A stretch of DNA of 64,000 bases from an uncultured Oscillospiraceae bacterium (GTDB lineage: Bacteria; Bacillota; Clostridia; Oscillospirales; Oscillospiraceae): positions 24,446 to 88,445 of the forward strand of contig CANRFN010000008.1 in the NCBI GenBank assembly GCA_947629915.1, given 5' to 3'. The notes beneath the pieces are model-generated. The model ran no database searches and had not been told where the DNA came from. It was given only the letters and a program-made list of their open reading frames with translations. Position numbers and translations under genes: made by a program. Each line of letters begins with the position of its first letter. The stretch's first letter is position 1. Below are positions 52,638 through 63,554 of the stretch, one piece after another.

Positions 52638-52718
52638 TGTTTATTTAATTTCTGCAGGATGTTTGTCTGGATTTAACTTTCCTGAACACTTTCCTCACTG
52701 TAAGAACACATATTTGCG

Positions 52719-52746
52719 TTGAGGCAGTGTTTTCGAAGGCTAAATT
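52719..52746 (+). promoter_or_regulatory. Candidate promoter of the right Opp operon
   Basis: TTGAGG (52719-52724) and TAAATT (52741-52746) are separated by 16 bases. The match is moderate. Confidence 0.4.
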
Positions 52747-52777
52747 ATATTTATATTATTTTTAAGGAGGATACACA

Positions 52778-55105
52778 ATGAAGAAGAGAATTGTCGCACT
52801 TCTGCTGGCTCTGTGCATGGTTCTCGCTCTCGCGGCCTGCGGCGGCGGTGGGGATTCCACCCAGACGCAGGCTCCTGCCACCCAGGCACCTGCCACGCAG
52901 GCTCCCTCGGATGACACGCCTGATACTCCGGACACGCCGGACACTTCCGATACCCCGGATACCCCCGACAACCCCGATGCACCTCCCGCTGACGACACTC
53001 CCCTGATGGCTGACGTCAACACGCAGGACGCCATCGACGTGGAGGCCGAGAGCGCCGCATCCGATGAGCTCTATGACGAGCTCTTCGGCGAGTATGTCGA
53101 GTACTATGACAAGGCTCTGGCCACAGGCGACCTGGGCGAGCGCCTTGGCCTCATGGCCATCGCCGAGGCCAAGCTGCTGGAGACAGGTATCGTTCTCCCC
53201 TATCAGAACAACGCCGGCAACTACGCCATCAGCCGCATCATCCCCCGTTACGGCTCTACTGTCTCCTGGGGCATGGACGGCGATTACCGCGTTCTGAAGA
53301 GCGCTCTGATCGCGGACCGCATCCTGACTCCCGATGAGCGCGCCATGTTCACCGCCAAGTGGGGCGAGAGCGAAACCGCTCAGGAGTATCTGGACTACGT
53401 ACATCAGTGGTGCGAGGAGAACGGAGTCACCCTGCAGACCACCTACACCACCACTTACACTTCAGGCTATGAGCCCGACGTGTGGGATACCCTCTCCACC
53501 AACAAGACCGCTGTGGGCGGCCCTCTCTCCTTTACTTGGGAAGGCCTGCTTGCCTATGACTGCAAGAACCTCCAGCAGCCCGCTCTGGCTGAGAGCTATG
53601 AGGTCTCTGAGGACGGCCTGACCTACACCTTCCACATCCGTCCTGGTATGAAGTGGGTCACCTATCAGGGCACTCCCATCACCGACGTCAAGGCTGACGA
53701 CTGGGTAGCAGCCGTTCAGCACGCTGCAGACTGCGGCGGCGACCTTTCCAGCGTCATCGCCTGCGTTGTCAACCTGCCCGAGTACGTCTCCGGAGAGGTC
53801 ACCGACTTCAGCGAGGTCGGCATCAAGGCCCCCGATGACAGCACCCTGGTTGTCACCCTGAGCGAGCCCACTCCCTGGTTTGTTACTGTTCTTGGCTACA
53901 GCGCCATGGCCCCCATGTCCCGCGAGTACTACACCTCTCAGGGCGGCAAGTTCGGCGCCGAGTTCGATAACTCCGCCGCTGACTACACCTACGGCAGCGA
54001 TCCGCAGCACATTGCTTACTGCGGCCCGTATCTCATCAGCAACTGGACCTATCAGAACACCATCGTCTACACCAAGAACCCCTCTTACTGGAACGCTGAT
54101 GCCGTGACTCTGGACACCATCACCTATCTCTACAATGATGGCACCGATCCTCTGTTCGGTTGGAACGGCTTCCTGGATGGCACCCTGAACGGCGGCATCG
54201 GCCTCGGCAGCGCCGCTCTGGAGCAGGCCAAGGCCGCCAAGGTCCCCGATGATCCCGACGGCGCCACCTATTTTGATAAGTACGCCTACGTAGTTCTCGA
54301 GGACGACACTTCCTTCCTGAACTGGGTGAACGTCAACCGTTACGCCTATGCCAACTTCAACGATGAGAGCGTCATGCGTTCTCCTCAGACCCAGGCCCAG
54401 GCCGAGCGCACTGCCGCCGCCAAGCTGAACCACAACTTCCGCATGGCTCTGGCTCTCGGCCGTGACCGCGCTACTGTCAATGCTGCAAGTGTCGGCGAAG
54501 AACTGAAGTATGCTTCTCTGACCAACTCCTACACCCCCGGCAGCTTCATCGTTGCCGCCAATGACTTCACCGTTGACATCAACGGCACTCCCACCTCCTT
54601 CCCCATGGGCACCTACTATGGCGAGGTTCTCCAGGCCCAGCTCGAGGCTGACGGATATCCCATGAAGGTTTGGGATCCCGAAGGCAACGATGGCGCTGGC
54701 GCCAGCTACGGCTTTGATGGCTGGTATCTCCCCGAGGAGGCCGCCAAGTACATGGACGCCGCTGTGGAAGAGTTGGCCGCTGAGGGCATTGAGATCTCTG
54801 CTGAGAATCCCATTTACCTGGACTACTGCTACCGCGACTACAGCCCGGTTGGCGCCGCCATGGACCAGGCTATGAAGCAGTCCATCGAGGCCGCTCTGGG
54901 CGGACGGGTCATCATCAACCTCGTCTCCTCTGAGGGCGACTCCAACAACGTCTCCTATGCCGCTTATATGGGCGACAACGGCTATCAGTTCAACTTCGAC
55001 TTCGGCGGATCCACCGGCTGGGGTCCTGACTACGGCGATGCTCAGACTTATCTGGACACCATGCTTCCCGCTGGCGGCATGATGCAGAACGTCGGTCTGT
55101 GGTAA
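52778..55105 (+). CDS. Peptide-binding lipoprotein of the right Opp system (SBP family 5)
   Basis: This 775-residue lipoprotein feeds the right importer. Signal and lipobox (VLALAAC|GGGG) are followed by a linker with ATQAP repeats and then Asp/Thr/Pro repeats (DTPDTPD). The SBP_bac_5 body shows YTFHIRPGMKWVTYQGTPIT, WVAAVQHA and FRMALALGRDRATVN. An N-terminal helical addition (about 75-195) sits before the body, as in the left homologue. The linker sequence and gene order show the two systems are related. AAGGAGGATACAC precedes the ATG. Four hairpins follow before the permease gene. Confidence 0.93.
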   Translation: MKKRIVALLLALCMVLALAACGGGGDSTQTQAPATQAPATQAPSDDTPDTPDTPDTSDTPDTPDNPDAPPADDTPLMADVNTQDAIDVEAESAASDELYDELFGEYVEYYDKALATGDLGERLGLMAIAEAKLLETGIVLPYQNNAGNYAISRIIPRYGSTVSWGMDGDYRVLKSALIADRILTPDERAMFTAKWGESETAQEYLDYVHQWCEENGVTLQTTYTTTYTSGYEPDVWDTLSTNKTAVGGPLSFTWEGLLAYDCKNLQQPALAESYEVSEDGLTYTFHIRPGMKWVTYQGTPITDVKADDWVAAVQHAADCGGDLSSVIACVVNLPEYVSGEVTDFSEVGIKAPDDSTLVVTLSEPTPWFVTVLGYSAMAPMSREYYTSQGGKFGAEFDNSAADYTYGSDPQHIAYCGPYLISNWTYQNTIVYTKNPSYWNADAVTLDTITYLYNDGTDPLFGWNGFLDGTLNGGIGLGSAALEQAKAAKVPDDPDGATYFDKYAYVVLEDDTSFLNWVNVNRYAYANFNDESVMRSPQTQAQAERTAAAKLNHNFRMALALGRDRATVNAASVGEELKYASLTNSYTPGSFIVAANDFTVDINGTPTSFPMGTYYGEVLQAQLEADGYPMKVWDPEGNDGAGASYGFDGWYLPEEAAKYMDAAVEELAAEGIEISAENPIYLDYCYRDYSPVGAAMDQAMKQSIEAALGGRVIINLVSSEGDSNNVSYAAYMGDNGYQFNFDFGGSTGWGPDYGDAQTYLDTMLPAGGMMQNVGLW

Positions 55106-55145
55106 TCTGCAGTCCTGACATACAGGATACTTTAAGTTGATCGCT

Positions 55146-55257
55146 GAAGGGGGCGGGGCTTTCCCCGCCCCCTTCTGATATATTCGGACCCCCTGCCGTC
55201 CCGGGGGTTCGGGTCGCAACCTGCGCATCACTGTGATGCGGGGCGGTGCTCCGCCCC
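55146..55257 (+). other. Four hairpins between binding-protein and permease genes, right Opp operon
   Basis: Stems lie at 55146-55175 (13 bp, loop CTTT), 55188-55208 (6 bp), 55224-55240 (8 bp) and 55240-55257 (7 bp). None has a proper T-run, so the array probably protects or processes the binding-protein mRNA rather than ending transcription fully. Confidence 0.6.
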
Positions 55258-55332
55258 CTGCCATATCATCTCCCGGGTGATAGGGACAATCAGTGAACAA
55301 ATCCCGACGAGAGAGTAGAGTGATGGTATAAT

Positions 55333-56928
55333 ATGACAAAATACGTATTGGAACGCCTTCTTCACGGCCTTTTCTCGGTGGTCATGGTTGTCATCATTGT
55401 CATGCTGTTGGTCTACGGCCTCATGGACCGAAACAAGGTCTTTGTGGCAGACGGCAACTACAACAAGCAGGCAAATAACAACCGTATCTCCTACCGGTAT
55501 AGACGCTGGGAGGAATTTGGATATTTGGACTATGTCCCTTATGCGGACTACATCAACGAGCTTGCCAGAAATGGCGAGTTGGATGACGAGACCCGTTCTG
55601 CAGCTGTCTCTATCGGCAGAGCGGATGACGGCTCCAACGACAGCGAGACCGCTGCAAAATACATCAAGCAATTTACAGACTACTATGAGTCCCAGGGCTA
55701 TTCGGTTACCCGTCTGAAAGCCGTTGTCGTGAAAAACAAAGTGGCCAACGGCGGACAGCCGCAACTGTTTGCATTTAAGGACTTTTCTCTGGCGCAACGG
55801 GTGTTGAACTATTTCACCGGAATCTTCGTGATCGACAACATCCACAACGTCCCAGAGGACGCGGACATCGGGGAACGGGGCCTGACATTCACCCTCTATG
55901 ACCCGCTGAACGTGGATCCGGAGACAGGTGAGAAGAAATTTTCACCGGCCATCATCGGCAACGGGACTACCCACAAGTACCTGCTCTATTTTGATGGTGC
56001 TTTCCCGTATTTTCACCAGAACTTCCTGACGATCCATCTGGGCACATCCTTCTCAGTGACCCAGGGCGTGGACGTCTTCCAGACCATGACCCAAAGCCAG
56101 GGCTCCTGGGTGCAGAGCTCCGTGACCTATCCCTCAGGCCTCAAAGAGATGAGCGCGGATGACCTGCACAGTGCCACTTACGTCCGTGATTCCAGGGAAG
56201 CCAGCTCGCTGAACCTCGAACGGTATACCGACGACTATACCAACGTCACCGCCGTACGCAACAGCATGTCCCGTATGGGCTTCTCCTTTGTCATCGGCAT
56301 AATCTCTACCATCGCCGTGTACATCATCGGTCTGCCTCTGGGCGTGCTGATGGCCCGATTCAAAGAAGGCTTACTGGATAAGGCGGGTACGGTGTACATC
56401 ATGTTTATCTCTGCTGTACCCAGTCTGGCTTACATCTTTATGTTCAAAGGCATCGGCCGTGCCATGGGCTTACCGGTGACGTTCCTCATGGATGCTGCCA
56501 CAAAGATGATGTTTGTGCTGCCCATTGTGTCGCTGGCGCTGCCCTCCATCGCCAGCATGATGAAATGGATGCGACGCTACATGATCGACCAGATGAACTC
56601 AGACTACGTAAAGTTCGCCCGGTCCGGCGGTATGTCTGAGACGGAGATCTTCTTCAAGCACGTCATGAAGGTAGCCGCCATCCCCATTGTGCAGGGCATC
56701 CCCGGCTCTCTGCTCTTTGCCATGACCGGCGCTCTCATCACCGAGCGCGTGTACCTGGTTCCCGGCGCCGGCGGACTGCTCATTGACGCTATTAACCAGT
56801 ATGACAACGCAGTTATCGTGGGCGTAGCCTTGTTCTATGCCATCCTGTCCGTCCTGTCCCTGATCCTGGGCGACGTGATGATGGCTATGGTAGACCCGAG
56901 AATCTCCTTCACAGAGAAAGCGAGGTGA
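55333..56928 (+). CDS. Oligopeptide ABC permease (OppB-type) with large extracytoplasmic insert
   Basis: This permease has 531 residues against a usual 310-340. The first membrane segment (about 10-32) is followed by about 275 residues facing outwards, before the standard core resumes near NSMSRMGFSFVIGIIS (about 310). The core carries five membrane segments and the EAA loop (FARSGGMSETEIFFKHVMKV). A normal OppB loop here is about 70 residues. The ribosome binding site is weak (AGAGTGATGG). In the left operon the OppC protein, not OppB, carries the large insert. Confidence 0.92.
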   Translation: MTKYVLERLLHGLFSVVMVVIIVMLLVYGLMDRNKVFVADGNYNKQANNNRISYRYRRWEEFGYLDYVPYADYINELARNGELDDETRSAAVSIGRADDGSNDSETAAKYIKQFTDYYESQGYSVTRLKAVVVKNKVANGGQPQLFAFKDFSLAQRVLNYFTGIFVIDNIHNVPEDADIGERGLTFTLYDPLNVDPETGEKKFSPAIIGNGTTHKYLLYFDGAFPYFHQNFLTIHLGTSFSVTQGVDVFQTMTQSQGSWVQSSVTYPSGLKEMSADDLHSATYVRDSREASSLNLERYTDDYTNVTAVRNSMSRMGFSFVIGIISTIAVYIIGLPLGVLMARFKEGLLDKAGTVYIMFISAVPSLAYIFMFKGIGRAMGLPVTFLMDAATKMMFVLPIVSLALPSIASMMKWMRRYMIDQMNSDYVKFARSGGMSETEIFFKHVMKVAAIPIVQGIPGSLLFAMTGALITERVYLVPGAGGLLIDAINQYDNAVIVGVALFYAILSVLSLILGDVMMAMVDPRISFTEKAR

Positions 56929-56933
56929 GCGGT

Positions 56934-57914
56934 ATGGAAGATTTCGCAAAGAAGTACAACATGTCTGACGAAGAGCTCTTCTCTGTCATGGACCACAATG
57001 CGCTGGAATCCGAAAAGGTCACCGCTCCCCGGTACTCTTACTGGAAGTCCGTTTTCCGCGTGTTCTTCCGCAACAAGATCAATATCATCATCCTGACCAT
57101 CCTGGCTGTGCTGATCATCTTCGCCTATGTCTATCCCTCGGCGATCGGTTTTGACCCTGAGGTGGATCCCTTTATCAATGTCACCAACACCGCCAGCTTT
57201 CACTTGGACCCCCAGAAAGCCATCAAGCTCTTTGGCTTTGATCTCAAGTGGATCTTCGGCACCGGCGGCACGGGTGCTTCCACCTTCAACGCCATCTGGA
57301 ACGGCTCCCGGATCTCCATCTCCCTGGCCCTGATCTGCGCAGCCATCAACATGACCATCGGCATTATTTTGGGTGCCGTCTGGGGCTTCTCCAGAAAGAT
57401 CGACATCGTCATGAACGAGGTCTACAACATCCTGGGCAACATCCCCTCCACGCTGCTCACCTCCGTGTTGGTCATGATCTTCTCACCCAGCTTCTGGACC
57501 CTGGTCTTTGCCATGACGGTGCTGGGCTGGTTGGGCATGGCCTACTACATCCGTACCCGCGTCATCATCATCCGTGACCACGAGTACAACCTGGCCAGCC
57601 GCTGCCTGGGCACCAACATCTTCAAGATTGCCTCCAAGAACATCCTGCCTTTCATGACCTCCGTCATCGTGCTGGAGATCGCCGCCGCCATCCCTGGATA
57701 CATCTCCTCCGAGGTGTTCCTCTCCTACATCGGCCTGGGCATTACCGAGCAGACCCTGGGCCGTCTGATCTACGAGGCGCAGAACGCCATGGTAACGCCG
57801 GGCTGGGGCTGGGAGTTCTGGACTCCGGTGGCCGTGGCCTCCGTTATCACCGTGGTGCTGTATGTGACCGGCCAGAATCTGGGCGATGCATGCGATCCCC
57901 GGACCCACATGTAA
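56934..57914 (+). CDS. Oligopeptide ABC permease (OppC-type)
   Basis: The 326-residue permease has a cytoplasmic N-terminus, six membrane segments and the EAA loop (ASRCLGTNIFKIASKNILPF). It ends GDACDPRTHM as usual. ATG at 56934 is chosen with GAGGTGAG upstream; a GTG at 56925 is possible. It starts five bases after the OppB stop. Length is normal, in contrast to the left OppC. Confidence 0.95.
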   Translation: MEDFAKKYNMSDEELFSVMDHNALESEKVTAPRYSYWKSVFRVFFRNKINIIILTILAVLIIFAYVYPSAIGFDPEVDPFINVTNTASFHLDPQKAIKLFGFDLKWIFGTGGTGASTFNAIWNGSRISISLALICAAINMTIGIILGAVWGFSRKIDIVMNEVYNILGNIPSTLLTSVLVMIFSPSFWTLVFAMTVLGWLGMAYYIRTRVIIIRDHEYNLASRCLGTNIFKIASKNILPFMTSVIVLEIAAAIPGYISSEVFLSYIGLGITEQTLGRLIYEAQNAMVTPGWGWEFWTPVAVASVITVVLYVTGQNLGDACDPRTHM

Positions 57915-57926
57915 GGGGGAGCATCC

Positions 57927-59691
57927 ATGGAAGACAAAAAAGTATTGCTGTCCGTAAAGGACCTGCACGTAAAGTTTCGCGTCCGCGGCCGTATTCTTAC
58001 AGCCATCCGCGGCATCTCTCTGGACATCTATGAAAACGAGTCCATCGCCATCGTGGGCGAGTCCGGCTCGGGCAAGTCCGTGTTCACCAAGACCTTTGCC
58101 GGCATGCTGGACTCCAACGGCTTCATCAGCGAGGGGCAGCTGATCTTCAGCGATGATGAGCTGGCAGACACCCATCTGCCCAACGGCTCCACCGCCCAGA
58201 AGATCATCTCTCACTGCCAGAAGAAGCTGGACGAGTACTCCAAACTGGAGCTGGGTTCTGCCACCTGGCAGGCCATGGAGAAGCTGAAGGACGAGCGCCA
58301 GGAGCGCACCGGCCTGTCTCACGCCGAGCAGGCCGAGGCCGATGCCGCCATGAAGAAGCTGACGGACAAGCGGACCAACCTCTTCAACCTGAAGCAGACC
58401 TTTGATCCCAAGACGGAAAAGGACAAGATCCGCCAGACCGCCCAGGAGATCAAGGAACTGGACGCGAAGATCAAGGAGTTGAAGGCCCACAATGAGGGCC
58501 TCGCCAAGCAGAAGGCAGACAAGGTTGCTCACGACTCCGCCTATCTCGCCCAGTACGACAAGAAGATGGCGGAGCTAAAGGAGCGGTATGCCAAGGAGAT
58601 CGCCGGGGAGGTCTCAAAAAAGGCCCAGGACCGGAACGTCATTCTGGCCAAGGAGATCTACCTGTCCATCGGCCGCTACCCCATCACCAAACAGGTCCAG
58701 CTGATGAACGGGCTGCTGAAGGCCCTGAAAAAGGCCATGACCATGGGCGTGGACCTGGACAATGACATTCAGCGCAGCAAGGTCTTCGACACCGTCACCT
58801 TCCGGGTCAAGTACCTGGACGAGACCCCGGAGAAGCTCCACGGCGTGTGCATCCTGAACCTAGCCAACATGCACTACTCCAAGGACTGGAACAAGATCCG
58901 CGGCAAACGGATCGCCACCGTGTTCCAGGACCCCATGACCTCCCTGAACCCCATCGTCACCATCGGCAAGCAGATCACCTCCGTCATCGTGCGGCACCAG
59001 GGCTGCTCTGAGGCCGAGGCCCGCAGGAGGGCCATCGACCTGATGCACAAGGTGGGCATCCCCAAGGCCGAGCAGCGCTTTGACGACTACCCCTTCCAGT
59101 ACTCCGGCGGCATGCGGCAGCGCATCGTCATCGCCATCGCCCTGTCCTGCCAGCCCAAGATCCTCATCTGCGATGAGCCCACCACCGCTCTGGACGTGAC
59201 CATTCAGGCCCAGATCCTGCAGCTCATCAAGGACCTCCAGAAGGAGTTCGGCTACACCATCGTGTTCATCACCCATGACCTGGGCGTTGTGGCCAACGTG
59301 GCAGACCGTGTCGCCGTGCTGTATGCCGGGCAGGTCATCGAGCTCGGCACCGTAGAGGAGATCTTCTACGAACCCAAGCACCCCTACACCTGGGCGCTGC
59401 TGTCCTCCCTGCCGCAGCTGGCCCAGTCCGGCACCGAGCTGTACTCCATCACCGGCACGCCGCCCTCCCTGTACAACCAGATCGTGGGCGATGCCTTTGC
59501 CCCCCGGAACCCGCACTGTTTGAAGATCGACACCCTGGAGGAGCCGCCCATGTTCCAGGTGACCGAGACCCACTTCGCCAAGACCTGGCTGCTGGACCCG
59601 CGGGCACCTAAGATCGACAAGCCTGAGGGCATTCACAACATCCACGAAAAGCTGATGGCTGCATACAACATCGAGGAAGGGGGGACCAGCA

Positions 59692-59699
<8 letters not shown>
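57927..59699 (+). CDS. Oligopeptide ABC ATP-binding protein (OppD-type) with very long insert
   Basis: This ATPase has 590 residues, about 240 more than ordinary OppD. Walker A GESGSGKS (44-51) is normal. A charged helical region (about 80-320, many Lys/Glu/Asp/Gln heptad-like stretches) is placed before the Q-loop [12 protein letters not shown] (about 331). SGGMRQR, Walker [13 protein letters not shown] and the OppD tail [12 protein letters not shown] follow. The insert lies on the other side of the Q-loop from that in the left OppD, so the two inserts are not simply homologous in position. AAGGGGAGCATCC precedes the start. It overlaps the next gene by eight bases. Confidence 0.92.
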
Positions 59700-60998
<1,299 letters not shown>

Positions 60999-60999
<1 letters not shown>

Positions 61000-62267
61000 T
61001 GGCGCGGGAACGGAAACCCAGGGAACCATATGTGCCACCGATCCGCAAGATCGAGCTCTCAGACCGAAACTTCGGTCTGAGAGCGGTGGCAACCGTGCTC
61101 CTGCTCCTCATCGGAGTAGGAGCACTTGCCTATGGTATCATTGCCCTCATCACCCCCGAGGGCGGCTGGCAGGAGATCAAGGTGGGGTCCTCCGCCAATC
61201 TGAGCTGCGGCGATGACTTCTACCTCTACTATGAGCTGGGTGTCTCCGGGGAATCCGTCACGGCGGAGAACCGGGCCATCACCAGTCTCTATACAGACGC
61301 CGCCGTTCACGCCTATCGCGTCTTCGACACCCTGCAGAGCTGGGATGGGGTGGGCAACCTCTGGGACGTGAATCACCACCCCAATGAGGCGGTAGAGGTG
61401 GACCCCGTGCTGTATGAGGCCTTCTCTCTGCTGGAGGAACACCACAGCCGTCTTCTCTATCTGGGGCCGCTCTACGGCATGTATGAGAGCCTATTCTTCT
61501 GCCAGGACGATGGAGAGGCCGCCAATTTCGACCCCCTCACGGACCCCGGCGCCGCCGCCTTTGCCGCGGAGTGCGCCGCCTTCGCACAGGACCCAGAGAG
61601 CATCGATCTGGCGCTTCTGGGGGACAACCGCGTCCAGCTGCACGTCTCGCAGGAGTACCTCACCTGGGCCGCGGAGAACGAAGAAGAGCGGTTTCTGGAC
61701 TTCTTCTGGCTGAAAAACGCCTTTATCGCAGATGATCTGGCCGATACCCTCATTGATGCCGGGTACACAAGGGGCACCCTGTCCAGCTACGATGGATACC
61801 TGCGCTGCCTGGACAGCTCCGGGGCGTCCTACTCCCTGGACTTTACCGCCCGGGCGGGGGACAATGTGCGCACCGCCGCCATGGTGGCGTACGCCGGGCC
61901 CATGGCCATCGTCTTTCTCCGGGACTATCCGCTGAATTCCATGGATGCCCAGCGCTTCTACGAGTATATGGACGGCCGGCGCTGCCTGCCCTACGTGGAC
62001 CCCACAGACGGACTGGGCCGGGCCGCGCTGCCTGAGCTGGCCTGCTTCTCCCGGGAGAAGGGCTGCGCCGAGACCCTGATGGAAGCCGCCCCCCTGTATG
62101 TGGCGGACCAGATATCCCAGAATGCTTTAGAGACGTTGCCTGCTGCTGATATTTGGCCGGTGTGGTGTGACGGCACCGTGATCCACGCCAGCGCCTCGGA
62201 GCTCACCTTCTCCTCCCTCTACAGGGACGAAAGTGTGCAGTACACTCTGGAGCAGACATCCCCCTGA
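60999..62267 (+). CDS. Membrane-anchored protein, possibly a degenerate ApbE-like fold
   Basis: The 422-residue protein has a basic N-terminus, one membrane segment (about 28-50) and an outward-facing body. Two segments resemble the order of ApbE flavin transferases: YRVFDTLQSWDGVGNLWDVN with VEVDPVLYEAFSLLEE, and later FIADDLADTLIDAGYTRGTL in the place of the ApbE KGYAxD block. The Gly-rich and metal-binding signatures of ApbE are missing, so catalysis is doubtful. This assignment is tentative. Its ATG overlaps the OppF stop (TGATG), so it is the last, coupled gene of the right Opp operon. Confidence 0.6.
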
Positions 62268-62325
62268 CAAAGCCTCCCCCTGGTGCTCTCCCCGGGGATC
62301 TTAGAAATCCTCCCATGCAGTCTTC

Positions 62326-62363
62326 AGGCCCCCGCTGCCGCCGGCAGCTGCGGGGCCTTTTTT
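62326..62363 (+). terminator. Terminator of the right Opp operon
   Basis: AGGCCCC and GCTGCCG arms pair with their complements, with a small internal bulge, followed by TTTTTT. Confidence 0.85.
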
Positions 62364-62423
62364 CATTCGCAGGTACCCAGTATAGAACACAGAGAGGCCA
62401 GCCGTCGCACTACAGCCGAGGCA

Positions 62424-62462
62424 CAAAAAAGGGGCACTGCATTTGAAGCAGTGCCCCTTTTT
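62424..62462 (-). terminator. Terminator of the phosphoribosyltransferase-like gene
   Basis: A 15-bp perfect stem (AAAAAGGGGCACTGC, seven-base loop) has T-runs on both strands. Confidence 0.85.
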
Positions 62463-62522
62463 CGGGTATTACCGTTGCTGGGACGGCATCTCGCCTCCCA
62501 AGGCGTTCGTCTGTCTCTCTCC

Positions 62523-63158
62523 CTACACCCGGGAGAAGCCGTAGGTGTTCACCACCGCATCAATGGGGATGCCCCTCTGGCACAGCGGGCAGTTGTTGGG
62601 CGCGTAGGACGCATAGTCCGTGAGGGTACCGGTGTCGAAGATGGAGATCACCGGCAGGCCGGCGAGGTCATGGGTGGCGGCATAGATGGCAGCTACACCC
62701 ACCACCTGGCCGCCGTAGTACTCCACGCTCTGCTTGCCCTGAATGGCGGTGGTTCCGGTGCTGAGGGAGCAGGTGAGGATCAGGATGTGCTTGCCCTCCA
62801 GCATGTAGCGGGCGTTCTCCCGGAAGATCAGGTTTCCCCTGCCGTCCAGTTCGCCCTTGATGATGTAGATGTTGTTGCCCTCGCTGAGGGAGCGCCCGCC
62901 GCCGCTGGTGAGGTCTCGGGCCAGGAAAGCGCCGATGGCGCTGGTGCCGTCCATGCACAGGATGGATTCCACCGGGAACCGGCCCTTCAGCCGATTGGTG
63001 AGCTGGCGGGCCACCGCCTCGCCGCCCTGCAGACTGTACTTCTGGGCGGTAACGTCAATGAAGTAGTTGATGTGGCTGTTGCGGGTGGCAAAGTGGCCTT
63101 TGGCCGCCAACAGGGGCAGGCCACCGATTTGCATCAAAGGGAAGAATTCGGGTTTCAA
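62523..63158 (-). CDS. Phosphoribosyltransferase-like protein
   Basis: The 211-residue protein resembles orotate phosphoribosyltransferase-type proteins. Its PRPP-loop position reads HILILTCSLSTGTTA, where classic enzymes have two acidic residues before the loop; here they are Thr-Cys. A C-terminal NNCPLCQRGIPID holds a CxxC pair. PRPP chemistry is thus uncertain and a binding or regulatory role is possible. The start is TTG with AAGGAGGCGTG upstream on the minus strand. It has its own promoter, a hairpin near the 5' end of its mRNA, and a terminator. Confidence 0.75.
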   Translation of the reverse strand: MKPEFFPLMQIGGLPLLAAKGHFATRNSHINYFIDVTAQKYSLQGGEAVARQLTNRLKGRFPVESILCMDGTSAIGAFLARDLTSGGGRSLSEGNNIYIIKGELDGRGNLIFRENARYMLEGKHILILTCSLSTGTTAIQGKQSVEYYGGQVVGVAAIYAATHDLAGLPVISIFDTGTLTDYASYAPNNCPLCQRGIPIDAVVNTYGFSRV

Positions 63159-63204
63159 AACTGCACGCCTCCTTTTCGTAGTCCATACAAACGATCTACA
63201 AAGG

Positions 63205-63236
63205 CAAGCTGCCCTCTCTGGCACACTGGCAGCTTG
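63205..63236 (-). promoter_or_regulatory. Hairpin in the leader of the phosphoribosyltransferase-like gene
   Basis: CAAGCTGCC pairs with GGCAGCTTG around a 14-base loop, about 10 bases after the expected transcript start. Confidence 0.45.
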
Positions 63237-63252
63237 TGGATAGGACTGTCTT

Positions 63253-63281
63253 ATATTAGCACCAATTCCGGCCAATGGCAA
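63253..63281 (-). promoter_or_regulatory. Promoter of the phosphoribosyltransferase-like gene
   Basis: On the minus strand TTGCCA (63281-63276) and TAATAT (63258-63253) are spaced 17 bases apart. Confidence 0.65.
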
Positions 63282-63365
63282 CCCCAAGTTTTATGCATTT
63301 TTACAAGCCTACAGGTTTTTGCTACTCTTCTCCCACGGTCCCGGCTGCCCGCTGGCCAATGCCCT

Positions 63366-63381
63366 GATTTCCCGGGAAATC
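63366..63381. repeat. 16-bp perfect palindrome
   Basis: GATTTCCCGGGAAATC lies in the otherwise empty stretch 63282-63486, between the promoter of the phosphoribosyltransferase-like gene and the GH43 terminator. Confidence 0.4.
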
Positions 63382-63486
63382 ACCATCAGGACAACTGCCC
63401 CTCCCCTGCCCTTCCGAACCGCCGATTCCAGACAAACGTTTCCAAGTCAAAAGGCCAGTCTCTTGCGGGTGCCAGATGCCCGCGGG

Positions 63487-63527
63487 AAAACTTACCCGCT
63501 CCGCATGTCTCTGCGGAGCGGGTAAGT
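63487..63527 (-). terminator. Terminator after the GH43 remnant
   Basis: A 16-bp perfect stem (ACTTACCCGCTCCGCA, six-base loop) is followed on the minus strand by TTTTCCCG. Confidence 0.85.
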
Positions 63528-63554
63528 GCTATCGGAGATGAGAACCGGAATTGT

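Noticed and set aside
55327..55332. TATAAT just before the right OppB-type gene
   Set aside because: It touches the start codon and has no -35 element at the right distance.
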